Assembly (NCBI GenBank): GCA_002842925.1
Contig: PHEL01000004.1
Span: 1 to 64,000 of the forward strand
Source of the DNA: Alphaproteobacteria bacterium HGW-Alphaproteobacteria-14
GTDB lineage: Bacteria > Pseudomonadota > Alphaproteobacteria > Sphingomonadales > Sphingomonadaceae
Length of the DNA: 64,000 nt
Reading direction: 5' to 3'
Shown here: positions 9,084-18,587 of the stretch, piece after piece
How positions within the stretch are numbered: the stretch's first letter is position 1
How the letters are laid out: every line of letters starts with the position of its first letter
The notes under the pieces: generated by a model
The model's input: only the letters and a program-made list of their open reading frames with translations
Database searches by the model: none
What the model was told of the DNA's origin: nothing
Translations under genes and position numbers: made by a program

Positions 9084-10979
9084 ATGTGCGGAATTGCCGG
9101 GATCTTTCATGCCGAATCCCCCAAGCCGGTTGATCCGGCGCGGGTCGAACGGATGTGCGATGCGCTTGCCCATCGCGGGCCCGACGGGGCGGGAGTGTGG
9201 ACGGATCACGGCGTCGGGCTGGGCCATCGCCGCCTCTCGATCATCGATCTGGCCGGATCGCCGCAGCCGATGCATTCGTCAGACGCGCGCGCGGTGATCG
9301 TATTCAACGGCGAAATTTACAATTTCCGCGCGCTGCGCAGCGAGCTTGAGCAGGCCGGTTTCACCTTCCGAACCAATGGCGATACCGAGGTGATCCTCGC
9401 CGCGTGGCAGCGTTGGGGGCCGGATTGTCTGACGCGGCTCGACGGGATGTTCGCTTTCGCGCTGTATGATCTGGATAAACGCCAGCTATTCCTCGCGCGT
9501 GACCGTTTCGGGGTGAAGCCGCTGTTTCTGGCGCATCTGTCGGATGGCAGCATCGCCTTCGCCTCGGAACTGAAAGGCCTGCTCGCGCACCCGCTGCTGC
9601 GCCGCCGTGTCAGCCCGCAGGCGATTGAGGCCTATATGACCTGGGGCTATGTCCCCGATAGCCATTCGATCCTGGCGGGCGTGGAGAAACTGCCTGCGGG
9701 GCATTTCCTGCTGCTGCAACAGGGCCACGCGCCGGGGGTGCCGCGGCGCTGGTGGGACATTGATTTTACCAAGCGTGAGCGCGGGAGCGAGGCGGATCTT
9801 TCCGCGCAACTCGTCCACCTGCTGCGTGAAGGCGTGCGCTCGCGCATGGTGGCCGATGTGCCATTGGGCGCGTTCCTTTCGGGCGGGGTGGACTCCTCTG
9901 GTGTGGTGGCGTTGATGAGCGAGGCAAGCGCCGCCCCGGTGCAGACCTGTTCGATCGGCTTTGATGTCGCCGCCTATGATGAAACCAGCTACGCCCGCCG
10001 CGTCGCCGCGCGGTTCGGTGCAGATCATCAGGAACGGATCGTCGCCACCGATGATTTTGGTGCGATTGATACGCTCGCCGCGATGTTTGACGAACCCTTC
10101 GCCGATGCCTCGGCGCTGCCGACATGGCGGGTGTGCCAATTGGCGCGTGAGCGGGTGACGGTGGCGCTGTCGGGTGATGGCGCGGATGAGGCCTTTGCCG
10201 GATACCGGCGGCAGGTGTTCCATCATCACGAGGAACGCGCGCGCGGCGTGCTGCCCGCTGCTTTGCGCGCGCCGTTGTTCGGCACGCTCGGGCGCGCATG
10301 GCCCAAGGCCGATTGGGCACCGCGTCCGCTGCGCGCCAAGGCGACGCTGTTGGCGCTCGCTGAAGGCGGTGAGGCTGGCTATGCGCGCGGGCTTTCGGTG
10401 ACGACGCCTGAAGTGCGCGCAGGCCTCTATTCCGATGCCTTCACCGCCAGCCTCGGCGGGTTTTGCGGTGAGGACGAGGTGATCGCCTTGATGCGCAGTG
10501 CGCCGGGCCGCTCAGGCCTCGACCGCGCGCAATATGCCGATCTCACCTTCTGGTTGCCCGGCGATATTCTCACCAAGGTTGATCGCACCAGCATGGCGGT
10601 AAGCCTTGAGGCGCGCGAGCCGCTGCTCGATCACCGTCTGGTCGAGTTCGCCGCGCGCCTGCCCGAAGCGATGCGGGTCAAGCGCAGCACCGGCAAATAC
10701 CTGCTCAAGAAGTCGCTGGAACGCTATCTGCCGCAGGACATTCTCTACCGGCCCAAGCAGGGGTTTGTGACCCCGATTGCCGAATGGCTGCGCGGCCCGC
10801 TGGCAGGCGCGGCGCGGGGGATCGCGTCGGGCAGTCTGGCGCAGTCCGGGTTCTTCGACCCGAAGGCAATTGCTGCACTGGCCGAAGCGCATATCGCAGG
10901 GCGCGCCGATCATTCGCGCAGCCTGTGGCAATTGCTGATGCTGGAGAAGTCGCTTACCCGGCTTGGGGTCAGCGCCTAG
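9084..10979 (+). CDS. XrtA-associated amidotransferase / asparagine synthase (glutamine-hydrolysing)
   Basis: MCGIAGIFHA N-terminal Ntn Cys, SGGVDSSGVVALM PP-loop, SGDGADEAFAGYRR. Confidence 0.92.
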   Translation: MCGIAGIFHAESPKPVDPARVERMCDALAHRGPDGAGVWTDHGVGLGHRRLSIIDLAGSPQPMHSSDARAVIVFNGEIYNFRALRSELEQAGFTFRTNGDTEVILAAWQRWGPDCLTRLDGMFAFALYDLDKRQLFLARDRFGVKPLFLAHLSDGSIAFASELKGLLAHPLLRRRVSPQAIEAYMTWGYVPDSHSILAGVEKLPAGHFLLLQQGHAPGVPRRWWDIDFTKRERGSEADLSAQLVHLLREGVRSRMVADVPLGAFLSGGVDSSGVVALMSEASAAPVQTCSIGFDVAAYDETSYARRVAARFGADHQERIVATDDFGAIDTLAAMFDEPFADASALPTWRVCQLARERVTVALSGDGADEAFAGYRRQVFHHHEERARGVLPAALRAPLFGTLGRAWPKADWAPRPLRAKATLLALAEGGEAGYARGLSVTTPEVRAGLYSDAFTASLGGFCGEDEVIALMRSAPGRSGLDRAQYADLTFWLPGDILTKVDRTSMAVSLEAREPLLDHRLVEFAARLPEAMRVKRSTGKYLLKKSLERYLPQDILYRPKQGFVTPIAEWLRGPLAGAARGIASGSLAQSGFFDPKAIAALAEAHIAGRADHSRSLWQLLMLEKSLTRLGVSA

Positions 10980-10980
10980 G

Positions 10981-11008
10981 CCCTGACCCTAACCCTAACC
11001 CTAACCCT
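10981..11008. repeat. Telomere-like hexamer tandem repeat (CCCTAA)n
   Basis: ccctgaccctaaccctaaccctaaccct; perfect part 10987-11008 = (CCCTAA)3CCCT. Confidence 0.95.
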
Positions 11009-12122
11009 CAGCCCCGTGGCCCATCGCCATATATTCATTGGACTGCATTTCGTTGAGCCGGCTCACCGTGCGCGCGAATTCAAACGCGCCGTCGCCTGCC
11101 TGATATAGATCTTCCGGCGCGGCGGCAGCGGTGGTGAACAGTTTCACCCGGTGTTCGTACAGCGCATCGATCAGCTTGGTGAAACGGATTGCCTCGTTGC
11201 GGTTTTCCGGCCCCATCTTGGGAATGCCGACGAGGATCACCGTGTGAAACGCCCGCGCAACCGCGAGATAATCCGCCGCCCCGCGATTTTCCCCGCACAT
11301 CTTCCTGAAGCTGAACACGCCCACGCCTTTGAGGCATTTAGGCACAAACAGGCTGCGCCCGCCGCCCAGTTCGAGTTCGCCGCTGGGCACATGGGCTGCG
11401 TCTTCCGGTTCAAAGTCGGTCAGGCGGAAAAACGCCTCGCGCACCTGCGCGGTCGCCGCATCGCCCATCGGCGCGTGCCAGGTTGCCAGCCCGCCGATTC
11501 GGTCGAGCCGGTAATCGGTCGGGCCGTTCAACGACAGCACGTCCATGCGGCTTTCCACCAGTTCGATGAAAGGCAGGAACAGTGATCGGTTCAGCCCGTC
11601 CTTGTAAAGATCATGCGGAGGGCGGTTGCTGGTGGTGACAACAACTGTGCCGCTTTCCATCAGCGCGGTAAAAAACCGGCCCATGATTGCAGCATCGGCG
11701 GTATTGTTCACTACCATCTCGTCGAACGCAAGGCAGCGGACTTCTTCGGCCATCCGCATTGCCACGGCAACAAGCGGGTCTTGCAGTTCGGCCTTGCGCG
11801 CTTCGGCAATCCGGCGGTCGACCTCCAACATGAATGAGTGGAAATGGTCGCGACGTTTGCGTTCAATGCCAAGCGTTTCGATGAACAGGTCCATCAGCAT
11901 CGATTTGCCGCGACCGACCCCTCCCCAAAGATAGACACCGCGCGGGTCAGGCGTGGCCTCGCGCGTCCCGGTCAGCCGTGCGAACAGGCTGTTTTTGAGC
12001 GGTGGCGCTTCAAGCTCCCGTTGGAGACGATCGAGCCGCTCTGCCGCCGCACGCTGATCGGGATCGGCGCGCAATTCGCTGTTGGCGATCAGCGCCTCGT
12101 AGCGCGCGAGCAACCCGGTCAC
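11001..12122 (-). CDS. zapE: Cell division protein ZapE / AFG1-like ATPase
   Basis: DPRGVYLWGGVGRGKSMLMDLF, RCLAFDEMVVNN, TSNRPPHDLYKDGLNR. Confidence 0.92.
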   Translation of the reverse strand: MTGLLARYEALIANSELRADPDQRAAAERLDRLQRELEAPPLKNSLFARLTGTREATPDPRGVYLWGGVGRGKSMLMDLFIETLGIERKRRDHFHSFMLEVDRRIAEARKAELQDPLVAVAMRMAEEVRCLAFDEMVVNNTADAAIMGRFFTALMESGTVVVTTSNRPPHDLYKDGLNRSLFLPFIELVESRMDVLSLNGPTDYRLDRIGGLATWHAPMGDAATAQVREAFFRLTDFEPEDAAHVPSGELELGGGRSLFVPKCLKGVGVFSFRKMCGENRGAADYLAVARAFHTVILVGIPKMGPENRNEAIRFTKLIDALYEHRVKLFTTAAAAPEDLYQAGDGAFEFARTVSRLNEMQSNEYMAMGHGAEG

Positions 12123-12592
12123 GCGCGCGGCTGCATCTTGCGCACGATGCCCGAAAAGCTGGCGATGATATCGCCGTCCTGCTCCACCATGCCGCGCACG
12201 AAAACCAGCTTGCCGGTTTCGCGCACGATCTCGGTCACGGCATCCAGCGGGCGTGCCGGATCGCCGCCGCCCACAAATTGGGTTGAAAGCTCCAGCGTAA
12301 CCGAAGGCCCGGCGTTTCCGCTGCCCAGCGTGTGCATGGTGGTGAACAGCGAGATGTCGATCAACGACAACGTCACCGCACCGTGGATGATGCCTTGCAG
12401 GTTCTCGTGGCGGCGTTGTGGGAACATCCGCAGCCGCGCGCGCGGCCCGCTTGGGCCATCAGGGTCGACGCGGGTGATGAGCTTGCCCATCACCGCGCCG
12501 TTGAACAGAGTCGGGTCTTTCAGGTTCCAGTTCCGCCAGCCGGGGTTATCCGGGTCTGGCCCGTGTTCGAACACGTCTTCTTTCAATGTCAC
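12119..12592 (-). CDS. PaaI-family hotdog thioesterase
   Basis: HENLQGIIHGAVTLSLIDISLF, FVGGGDPARPLDAVTEIVRETGKLVFVRG. Confidence 0.75.
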   Translation of the reverse strand: MTLKEDVFEHGPDPDNPGWRNWNLKDPTLFNGAVMGKLITRVDPDGPSGPRARLRMFPQRRHENLQGIIHGAVTLSLIDISLFTTMHTLGSGNAGPSVTLELSTQFVGGGDPARPLDAVTEIVRETGKLVFVRGMVEQDGDIIASFSGIVRKMQPRA

Positions 12593-12596
12593 CGGT

Positions 12597-13391
12597 TCAG
12601 ATCGCCCGCTCAGCCATCATCTTCTTGGTTTCAGCAATCGCCTTGGCCGGACTGAGACCTTTGGGGCAGACATTGGCGCAGTTCATGATGGTGTGGCAGC
12701 GATAGAGGCGGAACGGATCCTCCAGATCATCGAGCCGTTCGCCGGTCATTTCGTCGCGGCTATCCGCCAGCCAGCGGTAAGCCTGGAGCAGGATCGCCGG
12801 GCCAAGGAACTTGTCGCTATTCCACCAGTAACTTGGGCACGCGGTCGAACAACAGGCGCACAAAATGCATTCATACAACCCATCAAGCTGTTCGCGCTGT
12901 TCGGGCGATTGCAGCCGTTCTTTGCCCGAAGGTGTCGGCGTAACAGTCTGCAACCACGGACGGATCGAGGCATATTGCGCGTAGAAATGGGTGAAGTCCG
13001 GCACAAGATCCTTGATTACGTCCATGCTGGGTAGCGGGGTGATGCGAATCTCGCCCTTCAGATCGTCGATCGCGGTGGTGCAGGCGAGACCGTTCTTGCC
13101 GTTCATGTTCATCGAACACGAACCGCAGATGCCTTCGCGGCATGACCGGCGGAAGGTCAGTGTTGGGTCGATCTCGTTCTTGATCTTGAACAGCGCGTCG
13201 AGCACCATCGGCCCGCATTCGTCGAGGTCGATTTCAAACTTGTCATAACGCGGGTTCTGGCCGCTGTCGGGATCGTAGCGATAGACCTTGAACGATTTCA
13301 CCCGCCCTTTCCCATTGGTGCCTGATGCCTTGTGCACCTTGCCAGCGGGGCTGATTTTTGAATTCTTGGGGAGAGTGAAGGTCGCCATCAT
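12597..13391 (-). CDS. sdhB: Succinate dehydrogenase iron-sulfur subunit
   Basis: [63 protein letters not shown]. Confidence 0.97.
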   Translation of the reverse strand: MMATFTLPKNSKISPAGKVHKASGTNGKGRVKSFKVYRYDPDSGQNPRYDKFEIDLDECGPMVLDALFKIKNEIDPTLTFRRSCREGICGSCSMNMNGKNGLACTTAIDDLKGEIRITPLPSMDVIKDLVPDFTHFYAQYASIRPWLQTVTPTPSGKERLQSPEQREQLDGLYECILCACCSTACPSYWWNSDKFLGPAILLQAYRWLADSRDEMTGERLDDLEDPFRLYRCHTIMNCANVCPKGLSPAKAIAETKKMMAERAI

Positions 13392-13515
13392 GTGATCCCG
13401 TTGTGATTTGCCCCCTATCTAACGTTTCATCACAGGCTGGCAAGCGGGCCGTGCCTCCCTTGTGTTGCAGGTTTTCGAACGGGGGTTGATTGGGGCGCGG
13501 CGATGCGCGCTCGCT

Positions 13516-13635
13516 CTAATTGATCTCGCGCGTTATCAGCATCGCCGCGGCCGGAACCAGCAACGCAGCTGCCGCCATGCCCCATATCAGCCGATGGAGT
13601 CGGAATACGGGGCTGGGCGATGGTATTGTGGACAT
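13516..13635 (-). CDS. Small putative membrane protein (39 aa)
   Basis: Own translation MSTIPSPSPVFRLHRLIWGMAAAALLVPAAAMLITREIN; one hydrophobic segment; upstream of sdhB; not in supplied ORF track. Confidence 0.4.
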   Translation of the reverse strand: MSTIPSPSPVFRLHRLIWGMAAAALLVPAAAMLITREIN

Positions 13636-13742
13636 CGCCGCAGGTTAGCGCCTTTCCAGCTTGCCCACAGCGTAAATCGGTATTTCCCAGTCTGCCATCC
13701 CCGCGTTAGGGTGGCCTTTGCGCTGCCGAGGAAGGGATAACC

Positions 13743-14375
13743 ATGGGCCTCAAGAATTGGTACGAAGCGACGATCATGCCAAAGCTGATCACCTGCGCCT
13801 GTAGTCAGGGCCAGGTGATGAAGCGCCGCGCGGTGGTGGTGCCTTTGGCGCGCGGGGACGTGTTTGAACTGGGCTGCGGGGGCGGGATCAATCACGAATT
13901 CTATGACCCGTCCGCTATCACTTCATATGCCGGGATCGACCCGCACGAAGGCCTGCTCGACAGCACCCGCGCGGCGGCTCAGGCCAAAGGTTGGGTGGCT
14001 GATCTACGCGCAGCCAAAGGCGAGGCGATCCCGTTTGCAGATAGCAGTTTCGATTGCGTGGTGTGCACCTTCACGCTGTGTTCGGTGGATGATCCGGCGC
14101 AGGTTACGCGCGAGTTGCGGCGGATTTTGCGGCCCGGCGGGCAGGCGCTGTTCCTTGAACATGGTCGCGCGCCTGATGCTGGCGTGCGCCGCTGGCAGGA
14201 ACGCATTGAACCTGTGTGGAAACAACTGGCCGGAGGATGCCACCTGACCCGTCCGATCGCGAGCGCCTTGCAGGACGCAGGTTTTGCGGTGGAAACGCTG
14301 GGCGAGGGCTATACCCCGAAATCGCCGCGCTTTGCCGGGTGGATGGAGTGGGGGATCGCGCGCAAGCCGGCGTGA
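13743..14375 (+). CDS. Class I SAM-dependent methyltransferase
   Basis: VFELGCGGGINHEFYD, FDCVVCTFTLCSVDDPAQVTRELRRILRPGGQALFLEHGR. Confidence 0.85.
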   Translation: MGLKNWYEATIMPKLITCACSQGQVMKRRAVVVPLARGDVFELGCGGGINHEFYDPSAITSYAGIDPHEGLLDSTRAAAQAKGWVADLRAAKGEAIPFADSSFDCVVCTFTLCSVDDPAQVTRELRRILRPGGQALFLEHGRAPDAGVRRWQERIEPVWKQLAGGCHLTRPIASALQDAGFAVETLGEGYTPKSPRFAGWMEWGIARKPA

Positions 14376-14433
14376 AAGGGGCGAGAGAAGTCACCCTCTC
14401 CCGCCCGCTTTCTTTCAACTTGGTACAATCAGC

Positions 14434-17172
14434 TTATTCGCCAAAAGTGCGTTGCCACCAGCCCCGGCGCGTTGTGCCGTCGGCATTGGCAGTGTCAGCA
14501 GCTTGACCGGTTGAAGCGGCTGCATCAGGCGCGGGCTGCAATACTTCTGTCACCTCTGCCGGAGCAGCCTCTGCGACCTTCGCCTTGCGCGGGGCGCGTT
14601 TGCGCTTGGGCTTTTCAGCAGGCGCTTCAACGGCTTCCTCAACCGCAATGGCGGGCTCCGGCGCGGCTGCGACTTCGGGTGCAGCTTCTGCTTCCGCCTC
14701 AGCCGCAGCTTCTGCCGCCAGCATTGCCTTGGTCTTGCGCGGGGCGCGTTTGCGCTTGGGCTTTTCGGCAGGCGCTTCCTCAGTTGTCGGTGCGGCTTCG
14801 GCTTCGGCTTCGACGGACTCGGTTTCAGCCTCGACAGCGGTCAAACCGTCATCGTCGTCTTCGGTTCCCGCCGTTTGCGCTTCGCCATCAGCGCTTTCGC
14901 CTTCGCCGCCTTCATCCGAGCGACGCTTGCGACCGCGACCACCCCGACGCCGGCGCTTTTTCGGACGACCCTCTGCATCAGCGGCACCATCATCACCGGA
15001 TTCGCCCGCAGGCGCATCGCTGAGATCATCGGTATCGTCGCCATTGTCGGCGCTTTCTTCGGCCTCGTCGGTATCGCCTTCGACACCGTCTTCGCGGTCA
15101 CCGCGACTGCGATTGCGGCCCCCGCGCCGACGACGGCGCTTCTTGCGGCGCGCGGCGTCATCTTCGCTCTCACCTGCTTCACCGCTTTCCCCGCTGCCGC
15201 GACGCTGGCGACGCTGGGGCGCTTCACGCTCTTCCTCGTCCTCCTCGAAATCGTCCTCGGGGAGATCCTCTTCTTCATCCTCATCGATGATCGGTTCAAA
15301 TCTGGGCGCCTGTGACGGGCGCGGACCTGCGCTCGACACGCTCATCTTGGCGCCTTCATCCTCGCCTTCGGGCACGACTTCGACCGTCACGCCAAAGCGT
15401 TGTTCGATCTCGACCAGATCGCCACGCTTTTCATTGAGCAGGTAGATCGCCGCTTCGGTGCTGGCGGCAAGCCGGATCAACGTGCCTTTGCCCTTGGCGG
15501 CCTCGTCTTCGATCAGGCGTAGCGCCGAAAGCCCGGCCGATGAGGCGGTGCGCACCAGGCCAGTGCCATCGCAATGCGGGCAGGAACGTGTGGTCGCTTC
15601 GAGCACGCCTGTGCGTAGCCGCTGACGGCTCATTTCCATCAGGCCAAAGCTGGAAATGCGGCCCACCTGAATGCGCGCGCGGTCGTTTTTCAACGCGTCC
15701 TTCATCGCCTTTTCGACTTTGCGGACGTTGTTGGAGTAATCCATGTCGATGAAGTCGATCACGACCAGACCAGCCATGTCGCGCAGGCGCAGTTGGCGGG
15801 CGATTTCCTTCGCCGCTTCAAGGTTGGTGTGAAGCGCAGTCGCTTCGATCCCGTGTTCCTTGGTCGAGCGGCCCGAGTTGATGTCGATCGACACCAGCGC
15901 TTCGGTCGGGTTGATGATCAGATAGCCGCCCGATTTGAGCTGTACCATTGGATCATACATCGCGCGCAACTGGTCTTCGGCACCATAACGCTGGAACAGT
16001 GGCACGGGATCGGAATAGGCCTTCACCCGGCGCGCATGGCTGGGCATCAGCATCTTCATGAATGCCTTGGCCGATTTATAGCCATCCTCGCCTTCGACCA
16101 CGACTTCTTCGATGTCGCGGTTGTAGATGTCGCGGATCGCGCGCTTGATCAGGTCGCTGTCCGAATGGATCAGCACAGGCGCGACCGAGGCCAGCGTCTT
16201 TTCGCGGATTTCGTCCCACACGCGGGCGAGGTAATCGAAATCGCGTTTGATTTCCGGCTTGGTGCGGCTCATCCCGGCAGTGCGCACGATCAGACCCATG
16301 CTGCGCGGCAGCTTCAAGTCGGAGACCATGTCCTTCAAGCGCTTGCGATCGCTGGTGGAGCTGATCTTTCGGCTGATCCCGCCGCCGCTTGTGGAGTTGG
16401 GCATGAGCACGGTGTAACGCCCGGCAAGGCTGAGGTAACTGGTCAGTGCCGCGCCCTTGTTGCCGCGTTCTTCCTTGACCACCTGCACCAGCAACACCTG
16501 ACGGCGCTGGATCACGTCCTGGATCTTGTAACGGCGGCGCAGTTCCTGACGCTTGGCGCGGACTTCGTCGACCTGTTTGGCGCGGCTGCGGCCGCTACCT
16601 TTGTCGCCGCCCTTTTCGCCCCGGCCACCCTGACGGCGGCGCCCGCGACGGCCGCGGCCCCGATCCTGATCACCACCTTCGGCGGTTTCATTGTCGCCGG
16701 TTTCTTCGTCGCTGATTTCGTCGTCAGAACCGTCATCATCGGACGCGCCGTCTTCAAAGGTGGCGACGTCATCCTTGTCAGAGGTGTCGACTTCCTCGAC
16801 CCCGTTTTCGGCCATGTCTTCGGCCAGCGCTCCGCCGCTGTCGTCTTCGGCGTCGTATTCGTCGCCGGGCGAGATGCCTTCGTCTTCTTCCTCAGCGCGC
16901 AGGCGCTCTTCTTCTTCGGCGGCTTCGGCATCTTCGGCCAGCAGCGCGTCACGATCCGCCTTGGGGATCTGATAATAATCGGGGTGGATTTCGCTGAAGG
17001 CAAGGAAACCGTGGCGATTGCCGCCAAAATCGACAAACGCCGCCTGAAGCGATGGTTCGACCCGGGTTACCTTGGCGAGATAGATATTGCCTTTGATCTG
17101 CTTGTGTTCAGCAGATTCGGCCACCCGGGTTTCTTCCGGGTGGCGCGCATCGATAAGCATGCGCGTTGACAT
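14434..17172 (-). CDS. rne: Ribonuclease E/G (RNase E) with long low-complexity regions
   Basis: MSTRMLIDARHPEETRVAE...GNIYLAKVTRVEPSLQAAFVDFG, IDINSGRSTKEHGIEATALHTNLEAAKEIARQLRLRDMAGLVVIDFIDM, CPHCDGTG; ATG at 17172 preferred over 17247. Confidence 0.95.
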   Translation of the reverse strand: MSTRMLIDARHPEETRVAESAEHKQIKGNIYLAKVTRVEPSLQAAFVDFGGNRHGFLAFSEIHPDYYQIPKADRDALLAEDAEAAEEEERLRAEEEDEGISPGDEYDAEDDSGGALAEDMAENGVEEVDTSDKDDVATFEDGASDDDGSDDEISDEETGDNETAEGGDQDRGRGRRGRRRQGGRGEKGGDKGSGRSRAKQVDEVRAKRQELRRRYKIQDVIQRRQVLLVQVVKEERGNKGAALTSYLSLAGRYTVLMPNSTSGGGISRKISSTSDRKRLKDMVSDLKLPRSMGLIVRTAGMSRTKPEIKRDFDYLARVWDEIREKTLASVAPVLIHSDSDLIKRAIRDIYNRDIEEVVVEGEDGYKSAKAFMKMLMPSHARRVKAYSDPVPLFQRYGAEDQLRAMYDPMVQLKSGGYLIINPTEALVSIDINSGRSTKEHGIEATALHTNLEAAKEIARQLRLRDMAGLVVIDFIDMDYSNNVRKVEKAMKDALKNDRARIQVGRISSFGLMEMSRQRLRTGVLEATTRSCPHCDGTGLVRTASSAGLSALRLIEDEAAKGKGTLIRLAASTEAAIYLLNEKRGDLVEIEQRFGVTVEVVPEGEDEGAKMSVSSAGPRPSQAPRFEPIIDEDEEEDLPEDDFEEDEEEREAPQRRQRRGSGESGEAGESEDDAARRKKRRRRRGGRNRSRGDREDGVEGDTDEAEESADNGDDTDDLSDAPAGESGDDGAADAEGRPKKRRRRGGRGRKRRSDEGGEGESADGEAQTAGTEDDDDGLTAVEAETESVEAEAEAAPTTEEAPAEKPKRKRAPRKTKAMLAAEAAAEAEAEAAPEVAAAPEPAIAVEEAVEAPAEKPKRKRAPRKAKVAEAAPAEVTEVLQPAPDAAASTGQAADTANADGTTRRGWWQRTFGE

Positions 17173-17624
17173 TGAATATTCTCCAAGCGCCCGGCCTTGC
17201 CCGCAATGGGGCATCAAGGGGGCGCGCATTGTTTGGTGAACCGGCACGGTTTAAGACCACGCCGGGGTTGGTAGCCGCGCCTGATCCGCCACGGGATAGG
17301 CCAATAGCGAAGGGCGCGAAGTTCGTGTCTGCTGCAACGTAACTGCGGCGTGGTGGTAAACCTTGGGCCGCGCTTTGGTCCATCGCACCGCAAGCGAGCG
17401 AAACGCGCGCTGTGCTGGTGGGTGGGGAAAAGCGTTTCGTCACTGCATCAACCTGTTGTGGACCGGGAGCCGGAGTAGAAAGGGCGTCCGGTAGTCAGAG
17501 AGCGAAGCGGTCAGAGCACCAAGGCACCATGTTGCAACCTCTCTGATCGCAGCGCTAGCACTGTGGGGCAAACCCCGCAACTCTATTGCGTTTCGCAGTC
17601 GCAAGAACGTAAGCCGCTTTCGAT

Positions 17625-18533
17625 ATGAACTATCGCACCATGTTGCTGATCGTGCTGCTGGCACCCGTTCTGCTGTTGGGCGGTGCGGCGGCATTGGGGG
17701 TGATGATCCCGGTGCCGCAGTGGGGGCGCGATTATGTGCTGCGGTTTGTGGTGGATGACGCGCGCGCGCCGCTTGAACTGCCTGATATCGCCGGCCCTGA
17801 TGACCCCCTTCGCCCGCTGGTGGTGATTGATGCCGGTCATGGTGGGCGTGATCCCGGTGCTATCGGCACTGATGCTGAAGGGCGCAAGGTCAATGAAAAG
17901 GACATCACGCTCGCGATTGCGCTGGCGCTGCGCGATGAATTGCTGCGCGCGGGCGGCATCCGCGTGGCCATGACCCGCGGTGATGATCGCATCGTTCCGC
18001 TAGGCTACCGGCCCGAGATCGCCCGGCTGCTCGAAGCCGATCTGTTCATTTCGATCCACGCCGATTCCGCCGGAGAGCGTGCCGATGTAGGGGGGGCGAG
18101 CATCTACACCTTGTCCGATGACGCGTCGAGCGAGGCCGCGGCGCGGTTTGCTGCGCGAGAGAACGACGCCGACCGGTTGAACGGCATTGCGATTAACGGC
18201 CAAAGCGCGGCGGTGAGCGCGATTCTGGTCGAACTGTCGCAGCAGCGCACACAGGAAGACGCGATCGAATTTGTCGGACTGGTGCTGCGCGAAGGCGGGG
18301 ACAAGCTCGCGTTCAACCCACAGCCGCGCAGAGCCGCTGCGCTCGCCGTGCTGCGCGCGCCCGATGTGCCTTCGGTGTTGTTTGAAAGCGGGTTTGTGTC
18401 CAATCGTGATGACAGGACGCGACTGACCACGCAGGAAGGCCGCGCGCAATATGCCAGCGTGCTGGCACGCGCGGTGCAGGTCTATTTCGCCCGCCGCGCC
18501 GATACCTCGGCGACTACCGGGGGCGGGGAATAG
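17625..18533 (+). CDS. N-acetylmuramoyl-L-alanine amidase
   Basis: LVVIDAGHGGRDPGAIG, DLFISIHADSA, PSVLFESGFVSNRDDRTRL. Confidence 0.92.
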   Translation: MNYRTMLLIVLLAPVLLLGGAAALGVMIPVPQWGRDYVLRFVVDDARAPLELPDIAGPDDPLRPLVVIDAGHGGRDPGAIGTDAEGRKVNEKDITLAIALALRDELLRAGGIRVAMTRGDDRIVPLGYRPEIARLLEADLFISIHADSAGERADVGGASIYTLSDDASSEAAARFAARENDADRLNGIAINGQSAAVSAILVELSQQRTQEDAIEFVGLVLREGGDKLAFNPQPRRAAALAVLRAPDVPSVLFESGFVSNRDDRTRLTTQEGRAQYASVLARAVQVYFARRADTSATTGGGE

Positions 18534-18587
18534 CGGGCTAAATCGACTAGCTTTTGCGCCCGCGCGCGTGCTAGTTGCCGGGCGTTT

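Noticed and set aside
15793-17169. 458-aa plus-strand ORF antisense to rne
   Set aside because: Shadow ORF of the RNase E catalytic core; no independent coding motif.
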